Below are positions 27,979 through 36,135 of a stretch of DNA of 64,000 bases, piece by piece (the stretch's first letter is position 1; each line of letters starts with the position of its first letter). The notes under the pieces were generated by a model that did no database searches, was not told the DNA's origin, and worked only from the letters and a program-made list of their open reading frames with translations. The position numbers and the translations under genes are program-made. Source of the DNA: Dethiosulfatarculus sandiegensis. GTDB taxonomy: Bacteria; Desulfobacterota; Desulfarculia; Desulfarculales; Desulfarculaceae. Where the stretch lies: positions 1 through 64,000 of the forward strand of contig NZ_AZAC01000003.1 of assembly GCF_000931935.2 (NCBI RefSeq), written 5' to 3'.

Positions 27979-28859
27979 TTTTCACCCCCTTGCGCTCTCT
28001 TCAGGCACTCAATAAGCACCCTTTGGGCCAAAACCTGCACCATCTTTCTCCTGTAGGATCCGGTTGCCCGCATGTCGTCTATGGGCCGGGCAGTGCGCAC
28101 ACAGGAAGCCCCGGCCCTCATTAAAAGACTCTCCTCCGGTATTTGTCCCTCCAGCATGGCTTCCGCCTCCGGGCAGCGTAAAGGAGTGGGAGCAACAGAA
28201 CCCAGGGCGATGCAGGATTTAAGCACCTTGCCGTCCATATCCAGGGTAAGGCTGGCGGCCACCCCCACGGCCGCGATATCCACCTTGCTCCTGGCCGAGA
28301 TGCGCATATAGGCGCTGCCCGTGCGTTGGGGCGGGGCAGGCACCCTGATAGCCTCTATCATTTCAAAGGGGTCCATGAGGTTCGCGCCCGGACCGGTGAA
28401 AAAATCCTTGAGCTCAACCTGACGCCTGCCCCCCCTTTCCACCAGGATCAGAGTGGCCCGATGGGAAAGCAGAGGCGCGGCGGTGTCACCGCTGGGCGAG
28501 GAATTGGCCAGGTTGCCGGCCACAGTGCCCATGTTTCGGATCTGCACAGTGGCCATCTTTTGGCAGGCATAGGCCAGTCCCGGGTAATACTTCTGTACAT
28601 CCGGATGGTTGCCCACCTCGCTTATGCGGGAGGCCGCACCGATGATCAGGCCGTCCTCGTCCTGGTAATTAATCCGTCTTATGCCCTTTACCCGGTTTAT
28701 GGAGACCAGGTGCTGGGTGTCATCCATGCCGGCCCGCAAGCGGGGAACCAGATCCGTGCCTCCGGCCAGCACCCTCACGCTGGAGCGGTGCATGCTCAAT
28801 AGATCCAGGGCCTCTTCAATGGTTTTGGGCTGATGAACCGTGAAATGAGTCTGGGCCAT
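27975..28859 (-). CDS. molybdenum hydroxylase FAD-binding subunit
   Basis: A 294-residue medium subunit. FAD motifs VLAGGTDLVPRLRAG (near residues 30-44) and IRNMGTVAGNLANSSPSGDT (near 106-125) are intact. The extra [4Fe-4S] insertion of 4-hydroxybenzoyl-CoA reductase beta subunits is not seen and the length is short, which argues against that enzyme. It lies between the [2Fe-2S] and Mo subunits, 1 nt from the former and overlapping the latter by 4 bp. Confidence 0.92.
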   Translation of the reverse strand: MAQTHFTVHQPKTIEEALDLLSMHRSSVRVLAGGTDLVPRLRAGMDDTQHLVSINRVKGIRRINYQDEDGLIIGAASRISEVGNHPDVQKYYPGLAYACQKMATVQIRNMGTVAGNLANSSPSGDTAAPLLSHRATLILVERGGRRQVELKDFFTGPGANLMDPFEMIEAIRVPAPPQRTGSAYMRISARSKVDIAAVGVAASLTLDMDGKVLKSCIALGSVAPTPLRCPEAEAMLEGQIPEESLLMRAGASCVRTARPIDDMRATGSYRRKMVQVLAQRVLIECLKRAQGGEK

Positions 28860-28860
28860 A

Positions 28861-29349
28861 TCAGACCTCCTTTTCTCGCCCCAGGATCTGGGCGGCGGAG
28901 GAAATGGCCTCCACGATTTTGTTGTAGCCTGTACAGCGGCAGAGGTTTCCGCTCAGGCCTTGTCTGATTTCCTCTTCGGTAGGGGCCGAATTTTGTGCCA
29001 ACAGGTGCTTGCTGCTCATGATCATACCCGGGGTGCAGAAACCGCACTGAGATGCGCCTTTTTCCATGAATGCCTGTTGCAGGGGGTGTAGCTCCTCCTG
29101 GGATTTGGCCAGGCCTTCAATGGTCAAGACCTCCCTTTGGTGAGCCTCCACCGCCAGGGTGAGGCAGGAACTCACACTCACCCCGTCCATAAGAACCGTA
29201 CATGCTCCGCAATCTCCCTGGTTACAGCCGATTTTGGTGCCTGTCAGGTTAAGGTCTTCCCGCAGACATTCAGCCAGGCTTTTCCAGGGCTCCACAGCCA
29301 CCTCATAGTGATCGCCGTTCACTATGAGTTCTATTAATCGTTTTTGCAC
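28861..29349 (-). CDS. molybdenum hydroxylase [2Fe-2S] subunit
   Basis: A 162-residue small subunit with both clusters: plant-type CNQGDCGACTVLMDG...C near residues 38-60 and the second cluster CGFCTPGMI plus NLCRCTGYNKIVEA near 98-142. No Tat signal, so the enzyme is cytoplasmic. First gene of the three-gene operon, order small-medium-large. Confidence 0.94.
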   Translation of the reverse strand: MQKRLIELIVNGDHYEVAVEPWKSLAECLREDLNLTGTKIGCNQGDCGACTVLMDGVSVSSCLTLAVEAHQREVLTIEGLAKSQEELHPLQQAFMEKGASQCGFCTPGMIMSSKHLLAQNSAPTEEEIRQGLSGNLCRCTGYNKIVEAISSAAQILGREKEV

Positions 29350-29460
29350 GTTAGGCCCCTCGTCTATGGGTTGTATATTGAAAAGATATTTTTTATTAAA
29401 AGGTTGTCCTATTAATGCAGTAAAGATAACAGGCTTGCCCAGTTCAGGTCAAGGTTATAA

Positions 29461-29502
29461 TTTAGCCTAAATCGTTCTGTTGGCTGAACGATTTAGGCTA
29501 AA
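29461..29502. terminator. 17-bp perfect hairpin after the DUF362 gene
   Basis: Positions 29461-29477 and 29486-29502 are perfect inverse copies around an 8-nt loop, with AAA/TTT at the base. It lies 22 nt after the stop of the minus-strand DUF362 gene (29525) and upstream of the molybdenum hydroxylase operon, insulating the two units. Confidence 0.85.
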
Positions 29503-29524
29503 GACCTCCCCGAAAAACACTCCC

Positions 29525-30676
29525 CTAGACTGTAACCAGGTCATACTTGCGTGAACCCAGGCCGATTTCTTCGGCATAGGCCAGCTGAACCCGCCAGTCC
29601 ACATTGGGGTAAATGGCCTTGAATTTATCGCCGCCCGGCTCTAACGCGTGTTCCAGACAGGACCCGGGCATGCCCTGGGCCTGGTTCACCAGATCAATCG
29701 AGGCCTGATCCAGGGCCACCGGGTCTGTTGAGGCTGCCAGCCCTAGGTCGGCCACCACCGGCGCATCCTGAAAGGGATTGCAATCACAACCCGGGCTGAT
29801 CTGGGTGAGGAAGTTGAAGAATACGGAGCGGCCTTCTTTTCCTTTCAGAACCGCCTGGGTATAGGCAACCATGCGTCTCATGAGCTGGGGCACCTGAGCG
29901 TCCCATTGAATGGACATGGCCAGGGTGGGGCAGGTGAGAATGCAATCACCGCAGCCAATGCATTTTTCCGGATCGGCTTGAGCCAAAAGGTCGGGAGCCA
30001 CTGCCTCGGCCGGAGCGGGCTGGTCCGGCTTCCTCTTGATCAGTTTGATGGCTTTTGCCGGGCAACGGCGGATACAGTCTCCACAGGCCAGGCAGCGGTC
30101 TGCCTTTACCTTGGGCGACACATTGCTGTGCTGAAAAAGTTTTCCCTGGCGGCCGGCCGCTCCCATGCCCAGGTTTTTCAAGGTCCCGCCAAAGCCGGTA
30201 AGCTCATGCCCCTTGAAATGGGCCAGGCTAACCAGGCTGTCGGCCTGGGCGATTTCGCTGCCGATCAGAGCCTCACTGCATTCGGGCAGGTCCAGGGGGA
30301 TTTTTTCCACGGTCTGCCCCCTGAGGCCGTCGGCTATGATGAGTGGGGCCCCTGTCACGCTGTAGGCAAAACCATTGTGAATGGCTGTATGCAGATGGCT
30401 GACGGAGTCTGAACGGGCTCCCCGGTATAGGGTGTTACAGTCAGTCAGAAAGGGGGAAGCTCCTGCCTTTTTAGCCGCCTCCACAAAACGCCTGACATAG
30501 ACCGGCCTGATAAAAGCCGTGTTGCCCAGCTCACCAAAGTGAATTTTTAGGGCGCAGAGCCCCTTGGGGCCAACCCTTTCCGGCATTTTCACTTCTTTAA
30601 TCAGGGCGTCGATTTTGTTTACAAAGGATTGACGGTAATTGGCCCTTAAATCAGCAAAAAATACAGGGCTTGGCAT
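29525..30676 (-). CDS. DUF362 protein with two [4Fe-4S] ferredoxin motifs
   Basis: A 383-residue protein of the DUF362 family. An N-terminal domain (about residues 1-200, with KIHFGELGNTAFIRP and AHFKGHELTGFGGTLKNLGM) is followed by CLACGDCIRRCPAKAI and CIGCGDCILTCPTLAM, then a C-terminal domain with SPGCDCNPFQDAPVVADLG. Start ATG 30676 has AGGAG 7 nt upstream. Family members are widespread in anaerobes; no biochemical role is established that I can assign. Transcribed alone. Confidence 0.85.
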   Translation of the reverse strand: MPSPVFFADLRANYRQSFVNKIDALIKEVKMPERVGPKGLCALKIHFGELGNTAFIRPVYVRRFVEAAKKAGASPFLTDCNTLYRGARSDSVSHLHTAIHNGFAYSVTGAPLIIADGLRGQTVEKIPLDLPECSEALIGSEIAQADSLVSLAHFKGHELTGFGGTLKNLGMGAAGRQGKLFQHSNVSPKVKADRCLACGDCIRRCPAKAIKLIKRKPDQPAPAEAVAPDLLAQADPEKCIGCGDCILTCPTLAMSIQWDAQVPQLMRRMVAYTQAVLKGKEGRSVFFNFLTQISPGCDCNPFQDAPVVADLGLAASTDPVALDQASIDLVNQAQGMPGSCLEHALEPGGDKFKAIYPNVDWRVQLAYAEEIGLGSRKYDLVTV

Positions 30677-30971
30677 GGGATACTCCTTTTTTGTTCGCCG
30701 GCAGCTTTTTTTAGTCAAGGTTGCCGGGGCGGGGCAGGGACGGTCCGCTTAATTATATAAACTGAAAAATTTGTATAATTTAGAATCAACCAAACTAAAA
30801 GTTTGGCAAATTCAAGAGGAAAAATCCAAGGTTGGGTTTCTCCGGCGCACTCCTTTACAGGAAAATTATTTCAAGGCTAGGTGACTGGAACCGGGAAGTC
30901 AAGCTCTCTTGTGAATTTTTGCGCTTGCCTGTGTCCCATCCGACTGGTGACAGTTAAAAGCCAGTATGAAA

Positions 30972-31000
30972 CCCCGGCCGCGGGTCAATGTCGGCCGGGG
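30972..31000. terminator. GC-rich hairpin after the WrbA-like gene
   Basis: CCCCGGCCG (30972-30980) pairs perfectly with CGGCCGGGG (30992-31000), 11-nt loop; on the minus strand TTTCAT follows. It is 42 nt beyond the stop of the gene ending at 31042. The rest of 30677-31041 is an AT-rich promoter region for the DUF362 gene. Confidence 0.75.
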
Positions 31001-31041
31001 GAGCAAAGAGTTTTATTACTTTTTTTCGCAGAAAGTGTGGC

Positions 31042-31608
31042 CTATTTAAATATCTCCTTGCCGGATATAGCCAGGGCCGCCCGGGCTATATTGGCTCCAT
31101 GGCTCTCTGCGGCCAGAGTTTTTTCATCGGGCAGGCCGCCTTGGATGGGGGACAAATCTTCATTGTGGGCCCTTCCATAGGGACCCCATTGCAGGCCGCC
31201 TTGGGGATAGCCGGTTGAGTTTTTGGGCAGGGGGATAATAATCAACCCCAGCTCCACCAGGTTGTTCAGCATGGCAAGCATGGTCAGCTCAACTCCTCCA
31301 CCTGCGTTGCCGAACCCGCTGCCGCAGGCAAACACCGCTCCCAACTTACCCACCATGCTGTCAGACATCCAAGGGCCCGAGCAGACCTGATCTATGAATT
31401 TCTTGATCCTCCAATCCATGCTGCCCATATGGACAGGACTGCCCAGGACAATGGCGTCTGCCTTCAGCAGATCTTCTTCTTTGACTTGCTCCACGCTCAA
31501 AACTCGTGCGCTCGCCTGGTTTACGGACTGTACGCCTTTTTGAATGGCTTGGGCCATCTTGCGGGTGGCTCCGTGGTCGCTGGCATAGATTACCAATACT
31601 TCAGCCAT
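31042..31608 (-). CDS. WrbA-like flavodoxin-fold NAD(P)H:quinone oxidoreductase
   Basis: A 188-residue flavodoxin-fold protein. The FMN phosphate loop YASDHGATRKMAQAI is at residues 8-22, SPVHMGSMDWRIKKFIDQ follows near 64-81, and the GNAGGG plus PQGGLQWGPYGRAH segment near 140 is WrbA-like. Start ATG 31608 is preceded by AGGAGG; the longer frame from 31638 is not needed. Probably a two-electron quinone reductase or electron carrier. Confidence 0.85.
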   Translation of the reverse strand: MAEVLVIYASDHGATRKMAQAIQKGVQSVNQASARVLSVEQVKEEDLLKADAIVLGSPVHMGSMDWRIKKFIDQVCSGPWMSDSMVGKLGAVFACGSGFGNAGGGVELTMLAMLNNLVELGLIIIPLPKNSTGYPQGGLQWGPYGRAHNEDLSPIQGGLPDEKTLAAESHGANIARAALAISGKEIFK

Positions 31609-31807
31609 GAAGTCCTCCTGGTTTTTATGTTGTTCCATTGGTCAAGGCGCTCTTAAATTGTTAAGCGCTGTTTGTCTAACCGACATGCAAATAAATCCGG
31701 GCACTGACCCCGGACAGGGCAGGAACCAGAGGGTGTTCCCTTGTTGGCCTGCTTTAAAAAAGCATACCATAGCTTTGAAGTGAGATTATAAATAAGCTGA
31801 AAAAGGA

Positions 31808-31857
31808 CAGGGTCCCTGATAAGGCTTTTTCTGGGAAAAGCCGTCTCAGAGACCCTG
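31808..31857. terminator. long interrupted hairpin after the CheW-like gene
   Basis: Three stacked helices: 808-814 with 851-857, 816-819 with 846-849, and 823-829 with 836-842 (window 31,8xx), closing a 6-nt loop. It lies 46 nt past the stop of the minus-strand gene ending at 31903. No good U-run on that strand. Confidence 0.6.
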
Positions 31858-31902
31858 GGAGAGAGGCAGTCGGTTTAGCCTGCTTTAAAGGATTAGCCTT
31901 TA

Positions 31903-32241
31903 TCAACAGGGAAAAAAGGAATCTAAAATTACCCCTACCAGAATACTGGGATCAGTCCCCTCCAGTTCGGCCACCACCGCACAGGGATGGTCATCCTCCG
32001 TATGAACTTTTCCGGGCTTTTGCCTGCGCATATCCAAAATAGGCAGTTCCCCAAGTCCGGGCAGATCCAAAGTGGCGCTGTCCAGGTTGTCGGGCAGGTT
32101 GGGGGGCAGGTTAACCATGTCTATGATTTTTCCCAAGCGCATGGACTGGGAACCCTGGTAGCGGTTTCCCGAGGCAGGGGAGACAGTTGCTGTCTTCCCC
32201 TGTCCGGGTGGGTGGCTGGCTCGTGTTGAATATCTAGCCAT
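31903..32241 (-). CDS. short CheW-like domain protein
   Basis: A 112-residue protein. After a 33-residue polar, probably disordered N-terminus, residues 35-110 resemble a CheW domain: LGKIIDMVNLPPNLP, GLGELPILDMRRQKPGK, then CAVVAELEGTDPSILVGVIL near the C-terminus. CheW couples receptors to CheA. The last strand and helix of a full CheW (about 140-160 residues) are missing, as are the first strands. Start ATG 32241 has AGGAGAG 6 nt upstream. A near-consensus sigma-54 promoter precedes it (32313-32327), as for the receptor gene next door, so it looks expressed with motility genes. It could be a receptor-array modifier or a decaying paralogue. Confidence 0.5.
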   Translation of the reverse strand: MARYSTRASHPPGQGKTATVSPASGNRYQGSQSMRLGKIIDMVNLPPNLPDNLDSATLDLPGLGELPILDMRRQKPGKVHTEDDHPCAVVAELEGTDPSILVGVILDSFFPC

Positions 32242-32312
32242 GTTAACTCTCCTGGGGCGGCAGGGGCTTTGTTTTTTTAAGGTCCTTATGCGGCCTGTTG
32301 GTTCTCTATAAA

Positions 32313-32327
32313 GCAAAGTACGTGCCA
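32313..32327 (-). promoter_or_regulatory. sigma-54 promoter of the CheW-like gene
   Basis: The minus strand reads TTGGCAC-GTACT-TTGCTT, that is TGGCAC-N5-TTGC with the -24 GG and -12 GC in register. The expected start is near 32302, about 60 nt before the ATG. Confidence 0.8.
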
Positions 32328-32861
32328 AAATGAATGTAAAAGAAAAAGTCATTAATAATCAATTGGTTAACAGAATGGAATCTCCTGATGATTGTAGATG
32401 ATTATTCAAAAAACGGCCTTAAAGTCTGGAGTTGCCATACTCCTGTTTGCCAAAACCGGAAAAGTATTGTTTTTCTTGCTTATATTTTTCATGAGTCTTT
32501 CCCGCGCTGATTTGTTCAGGTGGTAACCACGCATTTTTATCTGTGGTTATTGGGTGTTAGTGCGATCAACCCTATGAAGGTTAAAAAAAACAGATTGAAC
32601 CGGTTTTAGATGTTCAGGCGCCGGACTTAAGATCTGTAACGGCTTTTCTGGTAAACAGTCTTAAAAAGCGGAATCCGGTTTTTCAGGGCTTTGAAAAAAG
32701 GGCAAGGAGTCTGGGAGTTAATAATCAGGTTGATAGATATTCAATGTAAATATATGGAAGTATTCCCGGCAAAGCGCCTATGGTTCCGGGGCGCTCCCCA
32801 ATTAAAGGGTTTGTTGTTTTCTTTTTCGAGCGGATAAGGGGCTTTGTTTGCAACATCCTGA
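32328..32861. other. gene-free stretch between CheW-like and receptor genes
   Basis: About 530 bp without a supported gene. It should contain the enhancer site for the sigma-54 promoter at 32313; no obvious paired activator site was recognised by eye. Confidence 0.35.
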
Positions 32862-32896
32862 GCCGGACAGGGCGAACCCTGTCCGGCATGTTTTTT
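32862..32896. terminator. 11-bp perfect hairpin at the end of the receptor gene
   Basis: GCCGGACAGGG (32862-32872) and CCCTGTCCGGC (32877-32887) with a CGAA tetraloop. The T-run (TTTTTT, 32891-32896) is on the plus-strand side and overlaps the receptor's stop codon, so it can terminate in both directions. Confidence 0.85.
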
Positions 32897-35168
32897 AGAA
32901 GTCTTTAAAATCGTCGTTAAACTGGGCCGAATCATCAGGCATGGGCAAGGCTTCGGTTTTTTTAATCGGCCTTTTACCTGCTGTGGTGATTTTTTTCAAA
33001 ACCCCGGATTTAATGTCAAGCGGTCTGGTTTTGGTCTTGTCCTTACCCACCAGGGAGGTGAGGTCGTGTACAAATTCTTGCATGGATTCGGCCTGGGCCG
33101 ACAACTCCTCGGCCGCAGCCGCCGATTCCTCGGCATTGGCTGCATTCTGCTGAGTCACCTCGTCCATTTCGCCTGCGGCACGGTTGATCTGGTCGATACC
33201 CTGGGCCTGCTCCTTGCTGGCTGCCGAGATTTCACCGACCAGTTCGGCCACCTTGGCGCTTTGATCCTGCACTTGCTTAAAGGCTTCGTCAGTACCCTTA
33301 ACCAAGGCCGCGCCCTGCTTGATATTTTTCAGGTTTTCCTCTATCAGGGCCTGGGTGTTCTTGGCCGCCTCGGCCGCCCTCATGGCCAGGGAGCGAACCT
33401 CGTCTGCAACCACGGCGAATCCGGCGCCTGCTTCACCCGCCCTGGCCGCCTCCACGGCGGCGTTTAAGGCTAGCAGGTTGGTCTGAAATGCTATTTCGTC
33501 AATTGTTTTAATAATTTTAGCGGTTTGATCACTGGCTTTGTCGATACTTTCCATGGCGCTTTTGAGCTCAGTCATGGAAATCCCCGCTTTTGTGACCACA
33601 TCAGCGGCTTCTTTCATCATGCCGTCCGCCTGTTCGGCGTTATCAGCATTTTGCTTGGTCATGGAAGACATTTCTTCAAGGGAAGAGGATGTCTCCTCCA
33701 GGGATGCCGCCTGTTCGGACGCCCCCTCAGCCAGAGACTGGCTGGCATTGGTCACCTGCCCAGATGCTGCGGCAACCTGGCTGGAGCCTGCGCTTAACCC
33801 GCCTATCACCTTGTTGAGCGGTCCGGTAACGCTTCTGGTGATAAAAACCGAGAGGAAAAGACCGATAAATACGGCCAGGGCGGCAGCCACCCCCATTGAC
33901 CATTGCGAGGCCTCCATCTGGTTGACCATTTTGGCCTTTTGATCCGTCCAGGCAGCGGCGCAGACCTTTTGGGCCTTCCTGGCGGCGACCAGCATGGCCT
34001 GGCCTGCCTTGGCCTGTTGGGTGTTTGTTTTACTGTATTCGGCAAAGGCGGCGGAATAGTTTTTAACCGCAGCAATGAGTTTGTCTGATTTATCCTTATT
34101 ATCCTTGTTGTGGAAACGCCCTTTCAGGTCAGCAGCCAAGGTTATTATCGCCTTGACTTTTTCTTCATTTTTTTGCTGCCATTCGGCCTTGCCGCCTGAG
34201 ATGATGAATTCCTTTTCGTCTTTTCTGGCCTCTAAAAACCATTTGATCATGCGGTTGGCGTCATCGGCCTTTTGCAGCTTATCCTTGACCTCTAACTCAG
34301 CCTTTTCCCTCACTTTTGCCAGTTGATTCTTTTGGTCGGTCCTGATGGCTTCCATTGCTTTCACTGTTTGGACCGCCGATTTCAGCATTGCCTCCCTGTG
34401 GGTGATATCCCGGCTGGTTAAAAAGGCCAGGGCATTGGATTCATAATCCTGATAAGTCTTTAAAACAGCATCTGCCTGTTCGATATTCAATTTATATTTG
34501 AACCTGGATTTGAGATCCTTGGTCAGGGTGAAAATCTTTTCGTTCAGCTCATGCCATTTGTTCAGGTTCTTTTCACTGGGGTCGTACATTTGTGTGATGC
34601 GAACCGATTTTGCCTCCAACAGAATTTTTATCAGCCGGTTGGCGTCATCGGCCTTGGTTATTTTGTCATTAACCGTCTCTTCAGCTTGGCTGCGGGTCTG
34701 GTTCAGTTGAGCTTTTTGGTCTTTTCCTATGTCTTCGCATTGCGCCAAGGCCGTTTGACCCGCTTTACGCATTTGGGTCATGAGTTTTTTCTGTTCGGCA
34801 TCAAGTTTCACATAGTCTTCAAAAGACTTCAGGTAGCTGTTGCCCTGGCTCGTGACCTCATCCATCTGGTCTTTATTTATTTTTTGACTGAATTCTTCCT
34901 TGGTCAGGGCCGCCTGCTGTTTTAAATCGCTAATGCTTTTTTTTACACCGGTTATGCTGGCCTGATCAGTGCGTATAATATAGTTTTTTTCTTGTTGTCT
35001 GGCGGTGAGAATATTCTTAACCAGACTGTTTACATCATCAGTCTTTCCCACCCTACTGTTGACTGCCGTAAGGCCGTTAAAGCCAAAGTAAACGGCCACG
35101 CAGGCCAGGACCAACACCGCCATGAACCCACCATACATCTTGCTGGATAATTTTAATTTCTTAAACAT
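32895..35168 (-). CDS. methyl-accepting chemotaxis protein with triplicated helical sensor
   Basis: A 757-residue receptor. TM1 is about residues 13-34 and TM2 about 421-443, enclosing a 385-residue all-helical periplasmic sensor with three related units: DDVNSLVKNILTAR (Asn47), ADDANRLIKILLEAK (Asn177) and ADDANRMIKWFLEAR (Asn305), spaced 130 and 128 residues. They resemble helical-bimodular (HBM-like) units. Only a vestigial HAMP follows TM2 (RSVTGPLNKVIGGLSAG). The signalling tip EIAFQTNLLALNAAVEAARA is intact near 565-585. The tail ends in FNDDFKDF, possibly a methylase-docking peptide. Preceded by a sigma-54 promoter at 35325. Confidence 0.95.
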   Translation of the reverse strand: MFKKLKLSSKMYGGFMAVLVLACVAVYFGFNGLTAVNSRVGKTDDVNSLVKNILTARQQEKNYIIRTDQASITGVKKSISDLKQQAALTKEEFSQKINKDQMDEVTSQGNSYLKSFEDYVKLDAEQKKLMTQMRKAGQTALAQCEDIGKDQKAQLNQTRSQAEETVNDKITKADDANRLIKILLEAKSVRITQMYDPSEKNLNKWHELNEKIFTLTKDLKSRFKYKLNIEQADAVLKTYQDYESNALAFLTSRDITHREAMLKSAVQTVKAMEAIRTDQKNQLAKVREKAELEVKDKLQKADDANRMIKWFLEARKDEKEFIISGGKAEWQQKNEEKVKAIITLAADLKGRFHNKDNKDKSDKLIAAVKNYSAAFAEYSKTNTQQAKAGQAMLVAARKAQKVCAAAWTDQKAKMVNQMEASQWSMGVAAALAVFIGLFLSVFITRSVTGPLNKVIGGLSAGSSQVAAASGQVTNASQSLAEGASEQAASLEETSSSLEEMSSMTKQNADNAEQADGMMKEAADVVTKAGISMTELKSAMESIDKASDQTAKIIKTIDEIAFQTNLLALNAAVEAARAGEAGAGFAVVADEVRSLAMRAAEAAKNTQALIEENLKNIKQGAALVKGTDEAFKQVQDQSAKVAELVGEISAASKEQAQGIDQINRAAGEMDEVTQQNAANAEESAAAAEELSAQAESMQEFVHDLTSLVGKDKTKTRPLDIKSGVLKKITTAGKRPIKKTEALPMPDDSAQFNDDFKDF

Positions 35169-35324
35169 GGAAACCCTCTCGGATTATGGTTTTAGTATCG
35201 CCTTTACAAGGCCTTTACGCAAGGGGGCCCAAAGGTAGTGGCAAGGCGGTGGAGGCCGGTAAATATTGAAGCCAGGTTTCAAATGAGGCTCTGCATTGTT
35301 TGCGATTTTTCAGGCTGTTTTAAA

Positions 35325-35339
35325 GCAAGCCTTGTGCCA
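35325..35339 (-). promoter_or_regulatory. sigma-54 promoter of the chemoreceptor gene
   Basis: The minus strand reads ATGGCAC-AAGGC-TTGCTTT, an exact TGGCAC-N5-TTGCT. Expected start near 35313, giving a leader of about 145 nt before the ATG at 35168. Confidence 0.82.
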
Positions 35340-35363
35340 TAACCCTGTTGTTTATGGCTGTTT

Positions 35364-35405
35364 GCACCCGTAGGTTGCTACAGGGGATTCCTCTGGGTGC
35401 TTTTT
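35364..35405 (+). ncRNA. compact three-way-junction structure with T-run
   Basis: GCACCC (364-369) pairs with GGGTGC (395-400); inside it GTAG/CTAC (370-373/378-381) and AGGGG/CCTCT (382-386/390-394, one G·U) form two hairpins with no unpaired linker base (window 35,3xx). TTTTTG follows on the plus strand. It may be the 3' end of a small RNA or a terminator; as DNA it lies just upstream of the sigma-54 promoter at 35325. No transcript evidence. Confidence 0.3.
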
Positions 35406-35609
35406 GTTGGTTTCAGGGAAAGACAGATGAGGCAGTGAAAAAGTGATTTGCATGTATCATCTTAATATTAATTGTTTTTTTGAATGGTTCGGTTTTGGCA
35501 GGGACAGGGACAAGCAAAACCTGATAAGGAAATCCGCCCTTAAGTTCTTCGGGGCGGGATTGGGTGTTTGGCTTTTTTAATTTTATCTGCGGAAAGAAAG
35601 CTAAAGAAA

Positions 35610-35648
35610 GTCCGTCTGAGCCGAACTGATTATTCGGCTCAGACGGAC
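35610..35648. terminator. 16-bp perfect hairpin after the cytochrome b-like gene
   Basis: GTCCGTCTGAGCCGAA (35610-35625) and its exact inverse 35633-35648, 7-nt loop, 25 nt beyond the stop of the minus-strand gene ending at 35674. The rest of 35406-35609 shows no gene. Confidence 0.85.
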
Positions 35649-35673
35649 GGGGCGTTTACCCGGTCTACTTTAA

Positions 35674-36135
35674 TCAGGTGGGTTGGGCGGCTTTTCGGCC
35701 CATTATAAGTGCCGCCAGGCCACTGATCATAAAGACCATGGCTGAGCCCAAATGACAAAAATCAAGAATAACCAGAATATTGGGTGGGATATAAGCTCCG
35801 GTGTTGACAATAGCCTTGCATGCGCCGCTTATTGTCAGCACCAATAATAAAAACCAGCCAAACTTGGTTTTCGGACCCCATTTGAAGGTGGCGCGCACCT
35901 TGGCTGCCAAGGAAACGCGCCAAGCCAGTAAAAACAAAAGTACAACGGCTGCCAGGTAGTGCAGGTCACTTAAGATGTAAAAATCCTGGCTCCATCCCAT
36001 AAGTGGCAGATCGGAAAAATAGTATCTTTTCAGGATAGGCATCTGGCCAAAGCCGCTGAAAAGGGCCAAGAACACAGCCAGGCCATATGCCCAGGATAAT
36101 GCCTTGCCACCGGGATTTTTCAATACGGCTTTCAT
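35674..36135 (-). CDS. four-helix cytochrome b-like membrane subunit
   Basis: A 153-residue membrane protein with four hydrophobic helices (about residues 14-32, 50-72, 90-110, 123-144). His residues lie in or near helices, LSDLHYLAAVVLLF and LDFCHLGSAMVFMI, and could bind haem, as in small cytochrome b561/gamma-subunit-type anchors. It overlaps the upstream Tat Fe-S protein gene by 4 bp (ATGA), so both form one complex that exchanges electrons with the quinone pool. Haem binding is inferred, not shown. Confidence 0.65.
   Translation of the reverse strand: MKAVLKNPGGKALSWAYGLAVFLALFSGFGQMPILKRYYFSDLPLMGWSQDFYILSDLHYLAAVVLLFLLAWRVSLAAKVRATFKWGPKTKFGWFLLLVLTISGACKAIVNTGAYIPPNILVILDFCHLGSAMVFMISGLAALIMGRKAAQPT

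Noticed and set aside
27975..28859. 4-hydroxybenzoyl-CoA reductase identity for the molybdenum hydroxylase
   Set aside because: The FAD subunit is short and lacks the extra four-Cys insertion of that enzyme's beta subunit, so only the general family is called.
35364..35405. c-di-GMP (GEMM) riboswitch in front of the chemoreceptor
   Set aside because: The fold is three short helices without the conserved GEMM loop sequences and is on the strand opposite to the receptor gene's mRNA.
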